From assembly GCA_000961695.1 (NCBI GenBank), contig LADW01000086.1:1-51440 (forward strand): a DNA stretch of 51,440 nucleotides, written 5' to 3'. Positions 16,386 through 23,874 of this stretch are shown here, one piece after another. Every line of letters starts with the position of its first letter. Within the stretch, counting starts at the first letter, position 1. Below the pieces are notes generated by a model that saw only the letters and a list, made by a program, of their open reading frames with translations, had not been told where the DNA came from and searched no databases. The stretch comes from Hyphomonadaceae bacterium BRH_c29 (GTDB lineage: Bacteria; Pseudomonadota; Alphaproteobacteria; Caulobacterales; Hyphomonadaceae). The translations under genes and the position numbers were made by a program.

Positions 16386-17384
16386 ATGAAGTCCATCAGA
16401 ATGATCGGGGCCATCGTTATCGCTGTCGGGTGCGCCTTTGGTGCTACGGCACAGGACGCCCAAGTGGAAGAGCAGAAGGCAGGCGACGCGATTTCGAAAT
16501 CGGCCGCCGTCTACGCCACCTACCAATCTGAAGTTACTGACGTGAAGTCCAAACCGCTTGGCTCTGCCAACGATATCGACAACGCGCTTACCTCGCTGGG
16601 TGGGCACAATCCCGACCAGCTTTCGCAAGGCTGGATCTCCTATTCGGCCCTGATCGCCTCGCAGGACCCTGAATACCGCGCCGCCGTGCGCGACATTGCA
16701 GACTTTTACGGCCGCGACGTCATGATGAGTGGCCTGGCCAATGACGTGCGCTATGCCCGTCAGCTGAATGGCGGCGATAGTGCCGTCAGCTCAGCGCTCT
16801 CCGCCACCGAAGCCGACAGCCGCCGTCTCACCAGCGCCGCCGCTTTCGTCAAGGAACAAGCCTATTCGCTTCAGGCTGCCGGCTGGGCCAAGGCCAAGAT
16901 CGGCAATTCCGGCGCCAAGGCGTCCAGCCTCGACCGGATCCAGCGTGCCGGCATTCCTGCCAGCGCCCCGCTTCTCTCGGCATTCAGCGCGTCTGACATT
17001 GATGGCGTCCTGGTCCAGGCCGGCGTCACCGGCGCCCCATCGCTGTGGGACAATGTCTCCGGCGCCGCGAGTGCCGTGCGCTTCCCGGCTGCGGTCACCT
17101 CCAGCCTCAATCTCAATCGCAAGCGCGTGAAATACGGCAAAGAGCCCGTGGCAGACCAGATCGCCACACTCGCCGCCTTCCGCGTGCTGGGCTCCGAAGC
17201 CGCCACCCCGGCCCAGATGTCCAGCGCCATGTCAGAACGCGAAACCCGCGGCTGCCTGAACATGGCCAACCTTAATCTGCAGCAGTGCGTCGCCGCGGCG
17301 AACCAGCAGTATGAAGTACCTTTCTGCATCGGTGAGCACGCGCTCGCGGATGTCGGCAAGTGCATTGGCGGGGTCTACCAGTAA
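16386..17384 (+). CDS. Secreted protein of unknown function with Cys-rich C-terminus
   Basis: A 332-residue protein with a clear signal peptide (about 1-22, MKSIRMIGAIVIAVG...ATAQD) and a mainly helical, Ala/Ser-rich mature part. Four Cys lie in the last 50 residues (RGCLNM, LQQCVA, PFCIGE, GKCIGG), possibly forming disulfides in the periplasm. I do not recognise the family; similar secreted proteins may exist in related Caulobacterales. The start at 16386 is preferred over 16368 because GAGGGAG lies upstream and the signal peptide begins there. A strong terminator follows. Confidence 0.75.
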   Translation: MKSIRMIGAIVIAVGCAFGATAQDAQVEEQKAGDAISKSAAVYATYQSEVTDVKSKPLGSANDIDNALTSLGGHNPDQLSQGWISYSALIASQDPEYRAAVRDIADFYGRDVMMSGLANDVRYARQLNGGDSAVSSALSATEADSRRLTSAAAFVKEQAYSLQAAGWAKAKIGNSGAKASSLDRIQRAGIPASAPLLSAFSASDIDGVLVQAGVTGAPSLWDNVSGAASAVRFPAAVTSSLNLNRKRVKYGKEPVADQIATLAAFRVLGSEAATPAQMSSAMSERETRGCLNMANLNLQQCVAAANQQYEVPFCIGEHALADVGKCIGGVYQ

Positions 17385-17410
17385 CACCCTTCCATCTCTC
17401 TCAACTTTCA

Positions 17411-17445
17411 CCCCCGGGGCCTCAGGCTGCCGGGGGTTTTCTTTT
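17411..17445 (+). terminator. Rho-independent terminator after the secreted-protein gene
   Basis: CCCCCGG (17411-17417) pairs with CCGGGGG (17430-17436), with an inner GCC/GGC pair in the loop, followed by TTTTCTTTT (17437-17445). It lies 27 bases after the stop and only 16 bases before the sufE start. Confidence 0.9.
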
Positions 17446-17461
17446 GGGGCTGAATGCCCCA
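17445..17461 (+). promoter_or_regulatory. Hairpin just before the sufE start codon
   Basis: TGGGGC (17445-17450) and GCCCCA (17456-17461) form a 6-bp stem with a 5-base loop. The stem includes the only purine-rich candidate ribosome-binding site (GGGG) and the A of the sufE ATG. It could reduce translation of sufE or favour the second ATG at 17473. Confidence 0.4.
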
Positions 17462-17892
17462 TGTCACAGGCCATGAGCATCGCCGAAACCGCCGCCGAAA
17501 TCCGTGAAGACTTCTCCTGGCTGGACGACTGGGAGGCGCGCTATGCGCACATCATCGATCTTGGCAAAGCCAACCCGCCGCTGGAGCCGGGTGAGCGCAC
17601 CGAAGACACGCGCGTGCACGGCTGCGCCAGTCAGGTCTGGCTGGTGACGGACTGGGAGGATGGCAAGCTGGTGCTGCGGGCGGAATCCGATGCGATGATC
17701 GTGTCCGGCCTGATCGCCCTTCTGATGCAACTCTATTCCGGCGCCGGGCGAGACGAGATCCTGTCCTTCGACGCGAAGGCCTTCCTGGACGAAATCGGCG
17801 TCAGCGGCGCCCTGACCTCCCAGCGATCCAACGGGCTCGCCTCCATGCTGGCCCGGATTCAGGCCGACGCGAAGGCCCTGCCCACCAGCTGA
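17461..17892 (+). CDS. sufE: SufE family cysteine desulfuration protein
   Basis: A 144-residue cytosolic sulfur acceptor that takes persulfide sulfur from the cysteine desulfurase SufS for Fe-S cluster assembly. The acceptor Cys55 lies in HGCASQVW, matching the GCxSQVW motif of E. coli SufE. Size fits the family. The start is uncertain between ATG 17461 and 17473. No other suf gene is nearby. The 3' end overlaps the convergent DUF6456 gene by 34 bases. Confidence 0.92.
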   Translation: MSQAMSIAETAAEIREDFSWLDDWEARYAHIIDLGKANPPLEPGERTEDTRVHGCASQVWLVTDWEDGKLVLRAESDAMIVSGLIALLMQLYSGAGRDEILSFDAKAFLDEIGVSGALTSQRSNGLASMLARIQADAKALPTS

Positions 17893-18509
17893 TCCGGTTC
17901 GGCCAGTCCATGAACCACGGCCAGGCGCGTGAGCGCCTCCAGCGCGACAGCCGGTTCCGCGCCCGTCACATGGCGAAGTGCGACGGCTGAAAACTTGTCC
18001 AGAACCAGCATCTCGATCATTTCGACCCGGACACTTCCAAGATTTGCCTCCACCTGCTCAAGCCGTGCCCGCGCCGCCGCCAGAGACGCCGGCGTATCGG
18101 TGCGGAGCCGTCCAGGTGATGCTGCGAGGTGATAGTCCGCCAGGAACCGGCCCGCCGCCGCACGCAGGCGCACACCCTGGGAATCCTGATCGACCAACTG
18201 CTCCAGCACGCTGCGCGGCGGCCTGTGCCACACGCCCGGATCGGGCTGAACCGGCAAGGGCTTCAGCTCGGGCAGGTCTGGCAGGCTGGACTGGACCAGA
18301 CGATCCGGATCGCCCCGAAACAGAACCAGCCCTGCCTCTGCCTTGAGGCGCGCCACGACATGGGCGGGCACCCGGCCACACCGGCAACTTCGTTCATCCG
18401 CGTGCCGATAGAGACGAAACGCTGCGCCATCACGCACGATCATGCCGCCTGAGGCAAGCAGGCGACGGGCCCGCCAACCCGACAGGATACGGTTCGGTTT
18501 ACCCGGCAC
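17859..18509 (-). CDS. DUF6456 domain protein
   Basis: About 216 residues. The C-terminal two thirds (from about 60) match the alphaproteobacterial DUF6456 pattern, ending with VEMIEMLVLDKFSAVALRHVTG, helices and an ALTRLAVVHGL tail. The N-terminal part has CRCGRV. Function unknown; the family is often found by DnaA-like and MucR genes. A GTG at 18509 is chosen because GAGGTGG lies 6 bases upstream, giving an 11-base overlap with the upstream DnaA-like gene and probable translational coupling. ATG 18527 is the alternative. Confidence 0.75.
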   Translation of the reverse strand: MPGKPNRILSGWRARRLLASGGMIVRDGAAFRLYRHADERSCRCGRVPAHVVARLKAEAGLVLFRGDPDRLVQSSLPDLPELKPLPVQPDPGVWHRPPRSVLEQLVDQDSQGVRLRAAAGRFLADYHLAASPGRLRTDTPASLAAARARLEQVEANLGSVRVEMIEMLVLDKFSAVALRHVTGAEPAVALEALTRLAVVHGLAEPDQLVGRAFASA

Positions 18510-18864
18510 AGCGAACCACCTCGCCATCGGCCGGCGACGCGCCAAGCACCGCAACGCTGGACAGGCCGACCGACAATTGCTCGATCCAGATGTCAAAATC
18601 CGGATCGTCTCTCAGGTCTTCGATCACCTGACAGGCATAGGAGACCGTGGAGCGATCCCGGCCGAAGGCCCGCGCGACGCGGCTGAGGCTCATGCCGAGA
18701 CTGGCGCGCAGCAGGTACATTGCGATCTGCCGGGCCCGCGCCCCGCTCCTTGAGCCGCGTGTGCCGCCCTGCACGTCCTCCGCTTTCAGCCCGAGCGCAA
18801 ACGCGGTCAGGGCCGCGGCGAGATCGGCGCGGTCTTCATCTTTCTGGGGGTCGAAGTGGGACAT
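18499..18864 (-). CDS. Stand-alone DnaA domain IV-like DNA-binding protein
   Basis: A 121-residue protein whose middle (about 39-86) aligns with the C-terminal DNA-binding domain of DnaA: SGARARQIAMYLLRASLGMSLSRVARAFG, then RDRSTVSYACQVIEDL. There is no AAA+ domain. Against DnaA's FGGRDHTTV the protein has AFGRDRSTV: one Gly is missing, His is Arg and the first Thr is Ser, so DNA contacts differ from DnaA. A strong CAGGAGG lies 4 bases before the ATG. It overlaps the DUF6456 gene. Probably a regulator; a role at the origin is speculation. Confidence 0.82.
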   Translation of the reverse strand: MSHFDPQKDEDRADLAAALTAFALGLKAEDVQGGTRGSRSGARARQIAMYLLRASLGMSLSRVARAFGRDRSTVSYACQVIEDLRDDPDFDIWIEQLSVGLSSVAVLGASPADGEVVRCAG

Positions 18865-18966
18865 GTATCCTCCTGCTGTCTGGAACAGGCAGAAGACTAC
18901 CCGAGATCAGGCAGTGTAGGATAACTTTCCTATATGCGCAATGTAGCGCCCCGCGCGGGACGGGAA

Positions 18967-19467
18967 TCAAGCGGCGAAGCGGCTCGATCTCTGGTGGATA
19001 GTGCTGCCCGACGGCGGGGTGGTCAGCAGGAGGCGGCGGTTGGCCAGCGCTTCGTCATGGCAAAGCACCTGACTGATCCGGCCATCCGGTCCGGCCAGCG
19101 GCAGACGGAGCCATGCATGCAGGCGATGGCCGGTTTCGATAACTCCGCCGACGGGCGCCGCGCGGTCGATGGCGGCGGACAGGCCGAGCGAGAAAGTCTC
19201 TGCAGCCGTGCCGATCGCATCTTCGACACTATGGCCACGGGCCTCGAAGCCCAGCAGGTCGCGCAGGCGGGACCCGGCAATTCGGAAGCGCGCCGCGCCC
19301 GACTCGTCGAACTCGATGATGGAGATGCTCGCCAGCATGCTGCGCAGGTGCCCTGGATCGACCGATTCGCGGCGCGGAACGCCGTCCGATTCGCAAAGCA
19401 GGCACCAATAGTCGACCAGACTGCGTTGAACAGCGGTCACACCTTTGAAAACATTCTGTTTCGTCAT
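18967..19467 (-). CDS. PAS_5-family PAS domain protein
   Basis: A 166-residue protein of the alphaproteobacterial PAS_5 type: a helical N-terminus (VDYWCLLCES), then SMLASISIIEF, RFRIAGSRLRDLLGFE (PAS core) and a C-terminal beta part RLPLAGPDGRISQVL. No enzymatic domain follows, so it is a small sensory or adaptor protein. GGGGG lies upstream of the ATG. An 8-bp perfect inverted repeat lies 17-36 bases before its start. Confidence 0.8.
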   Translation of the reverse strand: MTKQNVFKGVTAVQRSLVDYWCLLCESDGVPRRESVDPGHLRSMLASISIIEFDESGAARFRIAGSRLRDLLGFEARGHSVEDAIGTAAETFSLGLSAAIDRAAPVGGVIETGHRLHAWLRLPLAGPDGRISQVLCHDEALANRRLLLTTPPSGSTIHQRSSRFAA

Positions 19468-19483
19468 GTTCAGCCACCCCCGT

Positions 19484-19503
19484 GGTGATTCGATAGAATC
19501 ACC
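19484..19503. promoter_or_regulatory. Perfect 8-bp inverted repeat upstream of the PAS protein gene
   Basis: GGTGATTC (19484-19491) and GAATCACC (19496-19503) are exact reverse complements around GATA. The 20-base element lies 17-36 bases upstream of the PAS_5 start codon, either an operator overlapping the promoter or a leader hairpin. The rest of the 149-base gap contains AT-rich sequence with a TTAACC half-site. Confidence 0.55.
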
Positions 19504-19616
19504 TATCGCGCGAGTTGCCCCCCCGAATCAAGAGTCTTTGTGATGTTTTATTAACCAAGGTTACCGGAATACTTCATTTCGCATCCGTAATGATAAGTAT
19601 TCGTGGCGGTGATCTT

Positions 19617-20030
19617 CTACTTGTCTGTACGCCCGAGGCCCATCTTCTTGGCAAGCTGTGATCGCTGGCGCGAATAGCCTGGCGCAACCATTGGATAGTC
19701 TGCTGGCAGGCCCCATTTCTCGCGATATTCTTCCGGCGACATGTCATAGGACGTGCGCAGGTGTCGCTTGAGGGATTTGAACTTCTTCCCGTCTTCCAGG
19801 CAGACCAGGAAAGTATCCGAAACGGATTTCGTAACAGGCACTGCAGGCTTGGGCTCGTCCAGCCGGGCGACGCGCTCGCCCAGCCCAGACAGGGCGCCAT
19901 GCACAAGGCGGATCAGGTCCGGCAATTCGTCAGATGCAACCGTGTTATTGCCGACATAGGACGCAACGATCTGAGCCGCGCACGTGATCACGCTCTGCTC
20001 GGCTGGTCGGGCTTCGATGGTTTCTGACAT
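19617..20030 (-). CDS. mucR: MucR/Ros family transcriptional regulator
   Basis: A 137-residue alphaproteobacterial regulator that binds AT-rich promoters in an H-NS-like way. The C-terminal domain shows CLEDGKKFKSLKRHL, SPEEYREKWGLPADYPMVAPGY and LAKKMGLG, typical of MucR. In the Ros zinc finger positions only Cys77 and His90 are kept; the second Cys is Asp80 and the second His position is Ser94. Start at 20030 is preferred (GGGG nine bases upstream) over the ATG at 20096. It stands downstream of the Mrp operon terminator. Confidence 0.92.
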   Translation of the reverse strand: MSETIEARPAEQSVITCAAQIVASYVGNNTVASDELPDLIRLVHGALSGLGERVARLDEPKPAVPVTKSVSDTFLVCLEDGKKFKSLKRHLRTSYDMSPEEYREKWGLPADYPMVAPGYSRQRSQLAKKMGLGRTDK

Positions 20031-20104
20031 GCTGTCTGTCCCCGTTAACTTATTCTGGCTTGGACGTACTGCCCGCCAGCCAAACGTAAATCCCAAAACA
20101 GCAG

Positions 20105-20134
20105 AAAAAAGCCCCGGCCTGTTCAGACCGGGGC
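20105..20134 (-). terminator. Rho-independent terminator of the Mrp operon
   Basis: On the minus strand GCCCCGG (20134-20128) pairs with CCGGGGC (20117-20111), with an inner CTG/CAG pair, followed by TTTTTT (20110-20105). It lies 32 bases after the stop of the last Mrp gene. Confidence 0.9.
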
Positions 20135-20165
20135 GGATAAATGCTTCAGGTTCAGGCGCGTTTGT

Positions 20166-21926
20166 CTAGCTGACGGCCATAAAGGACAGGAGCAACACGA
20201 TGCCCAGCAGCGCCGCTGTCCAGATGGCCATGGCGCCGTTCAGCACGCCGCCGCGCGCCAGTTCGCCCCGCGGGCTGAACGCCGCCTCGATCCAGTTATA
20301 GGCCCGCCCGGTGACGCGGAAGAAGGCGGCCGACATGGCCGGCCCTGCCTTGCCCCAGACCGTGCCGGCCCAGACGACCAGGCCATAGCCAAGTTTGCGA
20401 TAGGTCCAGTCGCTGTCGAGGATCACGCCGCGCTTCTCAGGCGGATAGGCGTGAATGCGCTTCAGCAGGACGAAGGCGAAGATGGCGAGCACCAGCAGCT
20501 GGAACTGGGTCAGTATGTGGCTGAACGAGAACAGGTGGTGATGGGAATAGCCCATCGCCTCCTCGCGGTATGGCAACAGGTTGTAGAGCCACTCATGGCC
20601 GAAGCCCGGCACCAGTGCTGGCAGTCCGAGGAAGATCGACAGGCCCGCTGCAATGCCCATGGCGAGCAGCATGTTGAACGGCGCTTCCTTCACGCGGATG
20701 CCGCTGTCGTGGCCGAAGAAGGCATAATACGGGATCTTGATACCCGAGTGTTCCAGAACACCGGCCGAGGCGAACATGAGCATCAGGAAGATCACGGCAT
20801 AACCCGCCGTGGCCACTTCGGAGATGATCATCGACTTGGTCACAAAGGCCGAGAAGAGCGGGAAGGCTGAGATCGACATGGCGCCGATGATGCAGAACAC
20901 GGTCGTCCAGGGCATCGAGCGATGCAGGCCGCCAAGCTGGCTCGCCTTCACCGTACCCGTGCGGTAGAGCACAGCGCCCATCGACATCATCAGCAGGCCT
21001 TTGAAGAAGATGTCCGCAAAGGCGTGAGCCGCGACACCATTCAGGGCCAGCGGCGTGCCGACGCCGACGCCGCACACCATGAAGCCGACCTGGTTGTTGA
21101 TCGAATAGGACAGCACGCGGCGCAGATCGTTCTCGATCACGGCGAAGAAGACCGGGAAGACGGTCATCGTGGCGCCGATCCAGATCAGATGCTCCTGCCC
21201 CGGGAACATGCGGGCCAGCGCATAGACGGCGAGCTTGGTCGTATAGACCGACAGCACGACCGAGCCGACCACGGTGGCTTTTGGATACGCATCCTGCAGC
21301 CAGTTGTGCAGCAGCGGGAACGCCGCCTTGATGCCGAACGCGATGAAGATGAACAGGACGCCCGGATCGCTGAGATCGGTGAAGGCTTCCAGCGACAGGT
21401 TCCCGCGCGATTTCAGCACATAGGCAATGCCCGCCAGAAGCAGAACACCCGACAGGACCTGTACACCCAGATAGCGCATCGCGGCGAAGTAAGCTTCGCG
21501 CGTCTGTGCCCGCAGGATCAGGAAGACCGAACTGATCGCCGTCAGTTCCCAGAACACGAACAGGGTCATCAGGTCGCCCGCCAGCGTCGCGGCGACGGCG
21601 GCACCGGCATAGAACAGCGCGGCGCCATCCTGGATCCGGTCGTCGCTGTGCAGGGCATAGATGCCATTCAGCACGGCAGCGATGAGGAAGGCCAGGCTGA
21701 AGATGAAGTTCAGGCTGTCGACTTTGTAGAGGACCAGTTTCAGGCCCATCATGTCGGCGGTGGCCAGGTCTGTGTTTTGTGTCGCAAAGACCAGCAGCAG
21801 CAGCGCCATGAGCGGCGCGGCGATGGTCACGACCTGACGCACAACGCGCACACGGATGAACAGGCTCGCGATGCCCGCGATGATCAGCACCCAACCGGGA
21901 TTGAGACTTGCCAGCATGGTCGGCAT
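20166..21926 (-). CDS. Mrp-type antiporter-like membrane subunit (third D-type, D'')
   Basis: A 586-residue polytopic proton-conducting subunit of the MrpA/D, NuoL/M/N superfamily. About 14-16 membrane segments are visible. The conserved Glu127 (TLFVFWELTAIS) and Lys200 (FGIKAAFPLLHNWLQDAYPKA) needed for proton transfer are kept. The region about 440-500 is His-rich (GYSHHHLFSFSH) and a long C-terminal extension follows. It is the last gene of the operon; its ATG shares one A with the stop of the upstream gene. The closest named subunit cannot be told; it is not a full MrpA. Confidence 0.85.
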   Translation of the reverse strand: MPTMLASLNPGWVLIIAGIASLFIRVRVVRQVVTIAAPLMALLLLVFATQNTDLATADMMGLKLVLYKVDSLNFIFSLAFLIAAVLNGIYALHSDDRIQDGAALFYAGAAVAATLAGDLMTLFVFWELTAISSVFLILRAQTREAYFAAMRYLGVQVLSGVLLLAGIAYVLKSRGNLSLEAFTDLSDPGVLFIFIAFGIKAAFPLLHNWLQDAYPKATVVGSVVLSVYTTKLAVYALARMFPGQEHLIWIGATMTVFPVFFAVIENDLRRVLSYSINNQVGFMVCGVGVGTPLALNGVAAHAFADIFFKGLLMMSMGAVLYRTGTVKASQLGGLHRSMPWTTVFCIIGAMSISAFPLFSAFVTKSMIISEVATAGYAVIFLMLMFASAGVLEHSGIKIPYYAFFGHDSGIRVKEAPFNMLLAMGIAAGLSIFLGLPALVPGFGHEWLYNLLPYREEAMGYSHHHLFSFSHILTQFQLLVLAIFAFVLLKRIHAYPPEKRGVILDSDWTYRKLGYGLVVWAGTVWGKAGPAMSAAFFRVTGRAYNWIEAAFSPRGELARGGVLNGAMAIWTAALLGIVLLLSFMAVS

Positions 21927-22369
21927 TACGCGTCTCCCTCGGAAGAATGGTGCGGCGCAGTCGCCTCATCGGCCATCGGCGCGTCGGGATCGACGCCATA
22001 AGGCGGGCCGCTGGCATCGCCGTAATAGTTCTCGTCCCGGCGCAACAGGTGGCCAAGCGGCCAGCCCATGATCACGGCGAAGGAGAAGCAGACAAAGCCC
22101 CAGATGCCGTAGAACCCGGCATAATTGGCAAATTTCAGATAGTCTTGACGGGGAAAGAAGAAGTCGATCGACAGCATGATCGCCGACAGGGCCAGCAGCA
22201 CCCAGAAGATGATGTTGCCAATGCCCTTGGTGTGGGTCCAGCCGAACAGGATCTGCGACAGCGGGTGGATGCCCTCTTCCGACGGCGTGTTCAGCTTGTG
22301 CACGGACTCCGCTGCCCGCTTCACGAAGCGGCCGGTATCGTCGCGGCCATTGTCAGTCGGGTCGCTCAT
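21926..22369 (-). CDS. Small membrane subunit of the Mrp-like operon
   Basis: A 147-residue protein starting MSDPTDNG with two or three hydrophobic segments (about 55-72 IIFWVLLALSAIMLS and 85-112 FYGIWGFVCFSFAVIMG) and polar ends. I do not recognise a named family. It is wedged between two antiporter-like subunits with ATGA and TAATG overlaps, so it is almost certainly translated with them and may be an accessory subunit. An open frame extending to 22465 is not supported; 22369 has the overlap. Confidence 0.75.
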   Translation of the reverse strand: MSDPTDNGRDDTGRFVKRAAESVHKLNTPSEEGIHPLSQILFGWTHTKGIGNIIFWVLLALSAIMLSIDFFFPRQDYLKFANYAGFYGIWGFVCFSFAVIMGWPLGHLLRRDENYYGDASGPPYGVDPDAPMADEATAPHHSSEGDA

Positions 22370-23874
22370 GGCTGGCCTCCATCCGCGATATAATCGACGC
22401 GGTCGCCCACAGTCGGGGAAAGGAATTTCGAGATCGGCCCGACGGCAAAGAACAGGATGATGCACAGCGCGGCCGTGATCAGCGGGGCCACGACGGTCGG
22501 CATCGGCGCGCCATCGGGGCGCTTGAAGGGCTTCGGCTCCTTGGTGCCGGGCGGTGGCAACAGGGCCAGGAACGGGATCGGCAGAAGGTACGCGATGTTC
22601 AGCAGCGACGACCCGATCAGCACAAAGGACAGGTACGTATTGTTGTGGTCGATCGCGCCCTGCATCAGTTCATATTTCGGCCAGGCCCCACCAAAGGGCG
22701 GCAAGCCGATGATCGACAGGGAGCCAATCAGGAAGGCGATGAAGACCAACGGCATCTTGCGGCCGAGGCCCTTCATGTCCGAAATATTGGTCAGGCCCGT
22801 GGCGACATAGATCGCACCGGCGCACATGAAGAGCGTCATCTTGCCAGCAGCGTGTGCGGCGATCTGCAGGCTGCCGCCCATCCAGCCGGCAGGGTCTGCC
22901 AGCATGGCACCAGCCACGACATAGGACAGCTGCGCGATGGTCGAATAAGCGAGCCGCGCTTTCAGATTATCCTTGGTCATGGCGACGAGCGAGCCGACCA
23001 ACATGGTGAAACAGGCCACCCAGAGAATGAACTCCCGCGCCGGGGTCGCTTCCAGAAGGTCCGCCCCGAAGATGAAGATCGAGATCTTGAGGATGGTGAA
23101 CACACCGGCCTTCACAACGGCCACGGCGTGCAGCAGGGCCGACACCGGCGTCGGCGCGACCATGGCGTTCGGCAGCCAGAAGTGGACCGGCATCAGCGCC
23201 GCCTTGGCAACACCGAAAGCGAACAGGATCAGCAGCGCACTGGCGACAACCGGGCTTATATCGACACCCGCCAGCAGGCCGCCGGGCACGAAGTCGAGGC
23301 TGTGACCGGCCAGAACCCAGGTCCACATCACGGCGGGCAGCAGAAAGCCGATCGACGTACCCATCAGGGTCAACAAGTAGATGCGTCCGCCCCGCTTGGC
23401 AGCGGCGTCGCCCTTGTGGGCAACCAGCGGATAGGTCGACAGCGTCAGCACCTCGTAGAAGATGAACAGCGTGAACAGGTTTGCCGACATCGCCACGCCC
23501 ATGGCGCCGAAGATGGCGAGGGCAAAGCAGATGTAGAAGCGCGTCTGGTTGCGCTCACGGTTCCCGCGCATGTAGCCGACGGAATAGAACGAGTTCACGA
23601 TCCACAGGCCGCTGGCCACGAGCGCGAACAGCATGCCCAGAGGTTCGAGCTTGAAAGCGAGGCTGAGGCCGGGCGCAGCCTCGCCGAGGTTCAGCTCCGG
23701 CCGCTCTCCGCCTGCGACGTGCATCGTCAGCAGGACAATGATCAGGAACAAGAGGCCCCCGCCGATGAAGGTAACCCCTTCCCGCAGGTTCGGCGACCAG
23801 CCCATCACGGCAATGCCAGCCGCAATCAGGAGCGGCAGGACCAGCGCGGCGGCAATCAGGGTTTCAGGACTCAT
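22366..23874 (-). CDS. Mrp-type antiporter-like membrane subunit (second D-type, D')
   Basis: A 502-residue polytopic subunit of the NuoL/M/N-MrpA/D superfamily. Glu141 (TLFIFYEVLTLS) and Lys224 (FGVAKAALMPVHFWLP) are at the key proton-path positions, and SALLHAVAVVKAGVF (about 245-259) is typical of this family. It is closer in length to MrpD than to MrpA. It overlaps the next gene by ATGA and the previous one by 4 bases. Likely part of one complex with the other Mrp proteins; ion specificity is unknown. Confidence 0.87.
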   Translation of the reverse strand: MSPETLIAAALVLPLLIAAGIAVMGWSPNLREGVTFIGGGLLFLIIVLLTMHVAGGERPELNLGEAAPGLSLAFKLEPLGMLFALVASGLWIVNSFYSVGYMRGNRERNQTRFYICFALAIFGAMGVAMSANLFTLFIFYEVLTLSTYPLVAHKGDAAAKRGGRIYLLTLMGTSIGFLLPAVMWTWVLAGHSLDFVPGGLLAGVDISPVVASALLILFAFGVAKAALMPVHFWLPNAMVAPTPVSALLHAVAVVKAGVFTILKISIFIFGADLLEATPAREFILWVACFTMLVGSLVAMTKDNLKARLAYSTIAQLSYVVAGAMLADPAGWMGGSLQIAAHAAGKMTLFMCAGAIYVATGLTNISDMKGLGRKMPLVFIAFLIGSLSIIGLPPFGGAWPKYELMQGAIDHNNTYLSFVLIGSSLLNIAYLLPIPFLALLPPPGTKEPKPFKRPDGAPMPTVVAPLITAALCIILFFAVGPISKFLSPTVGDRVDYIADGGQP

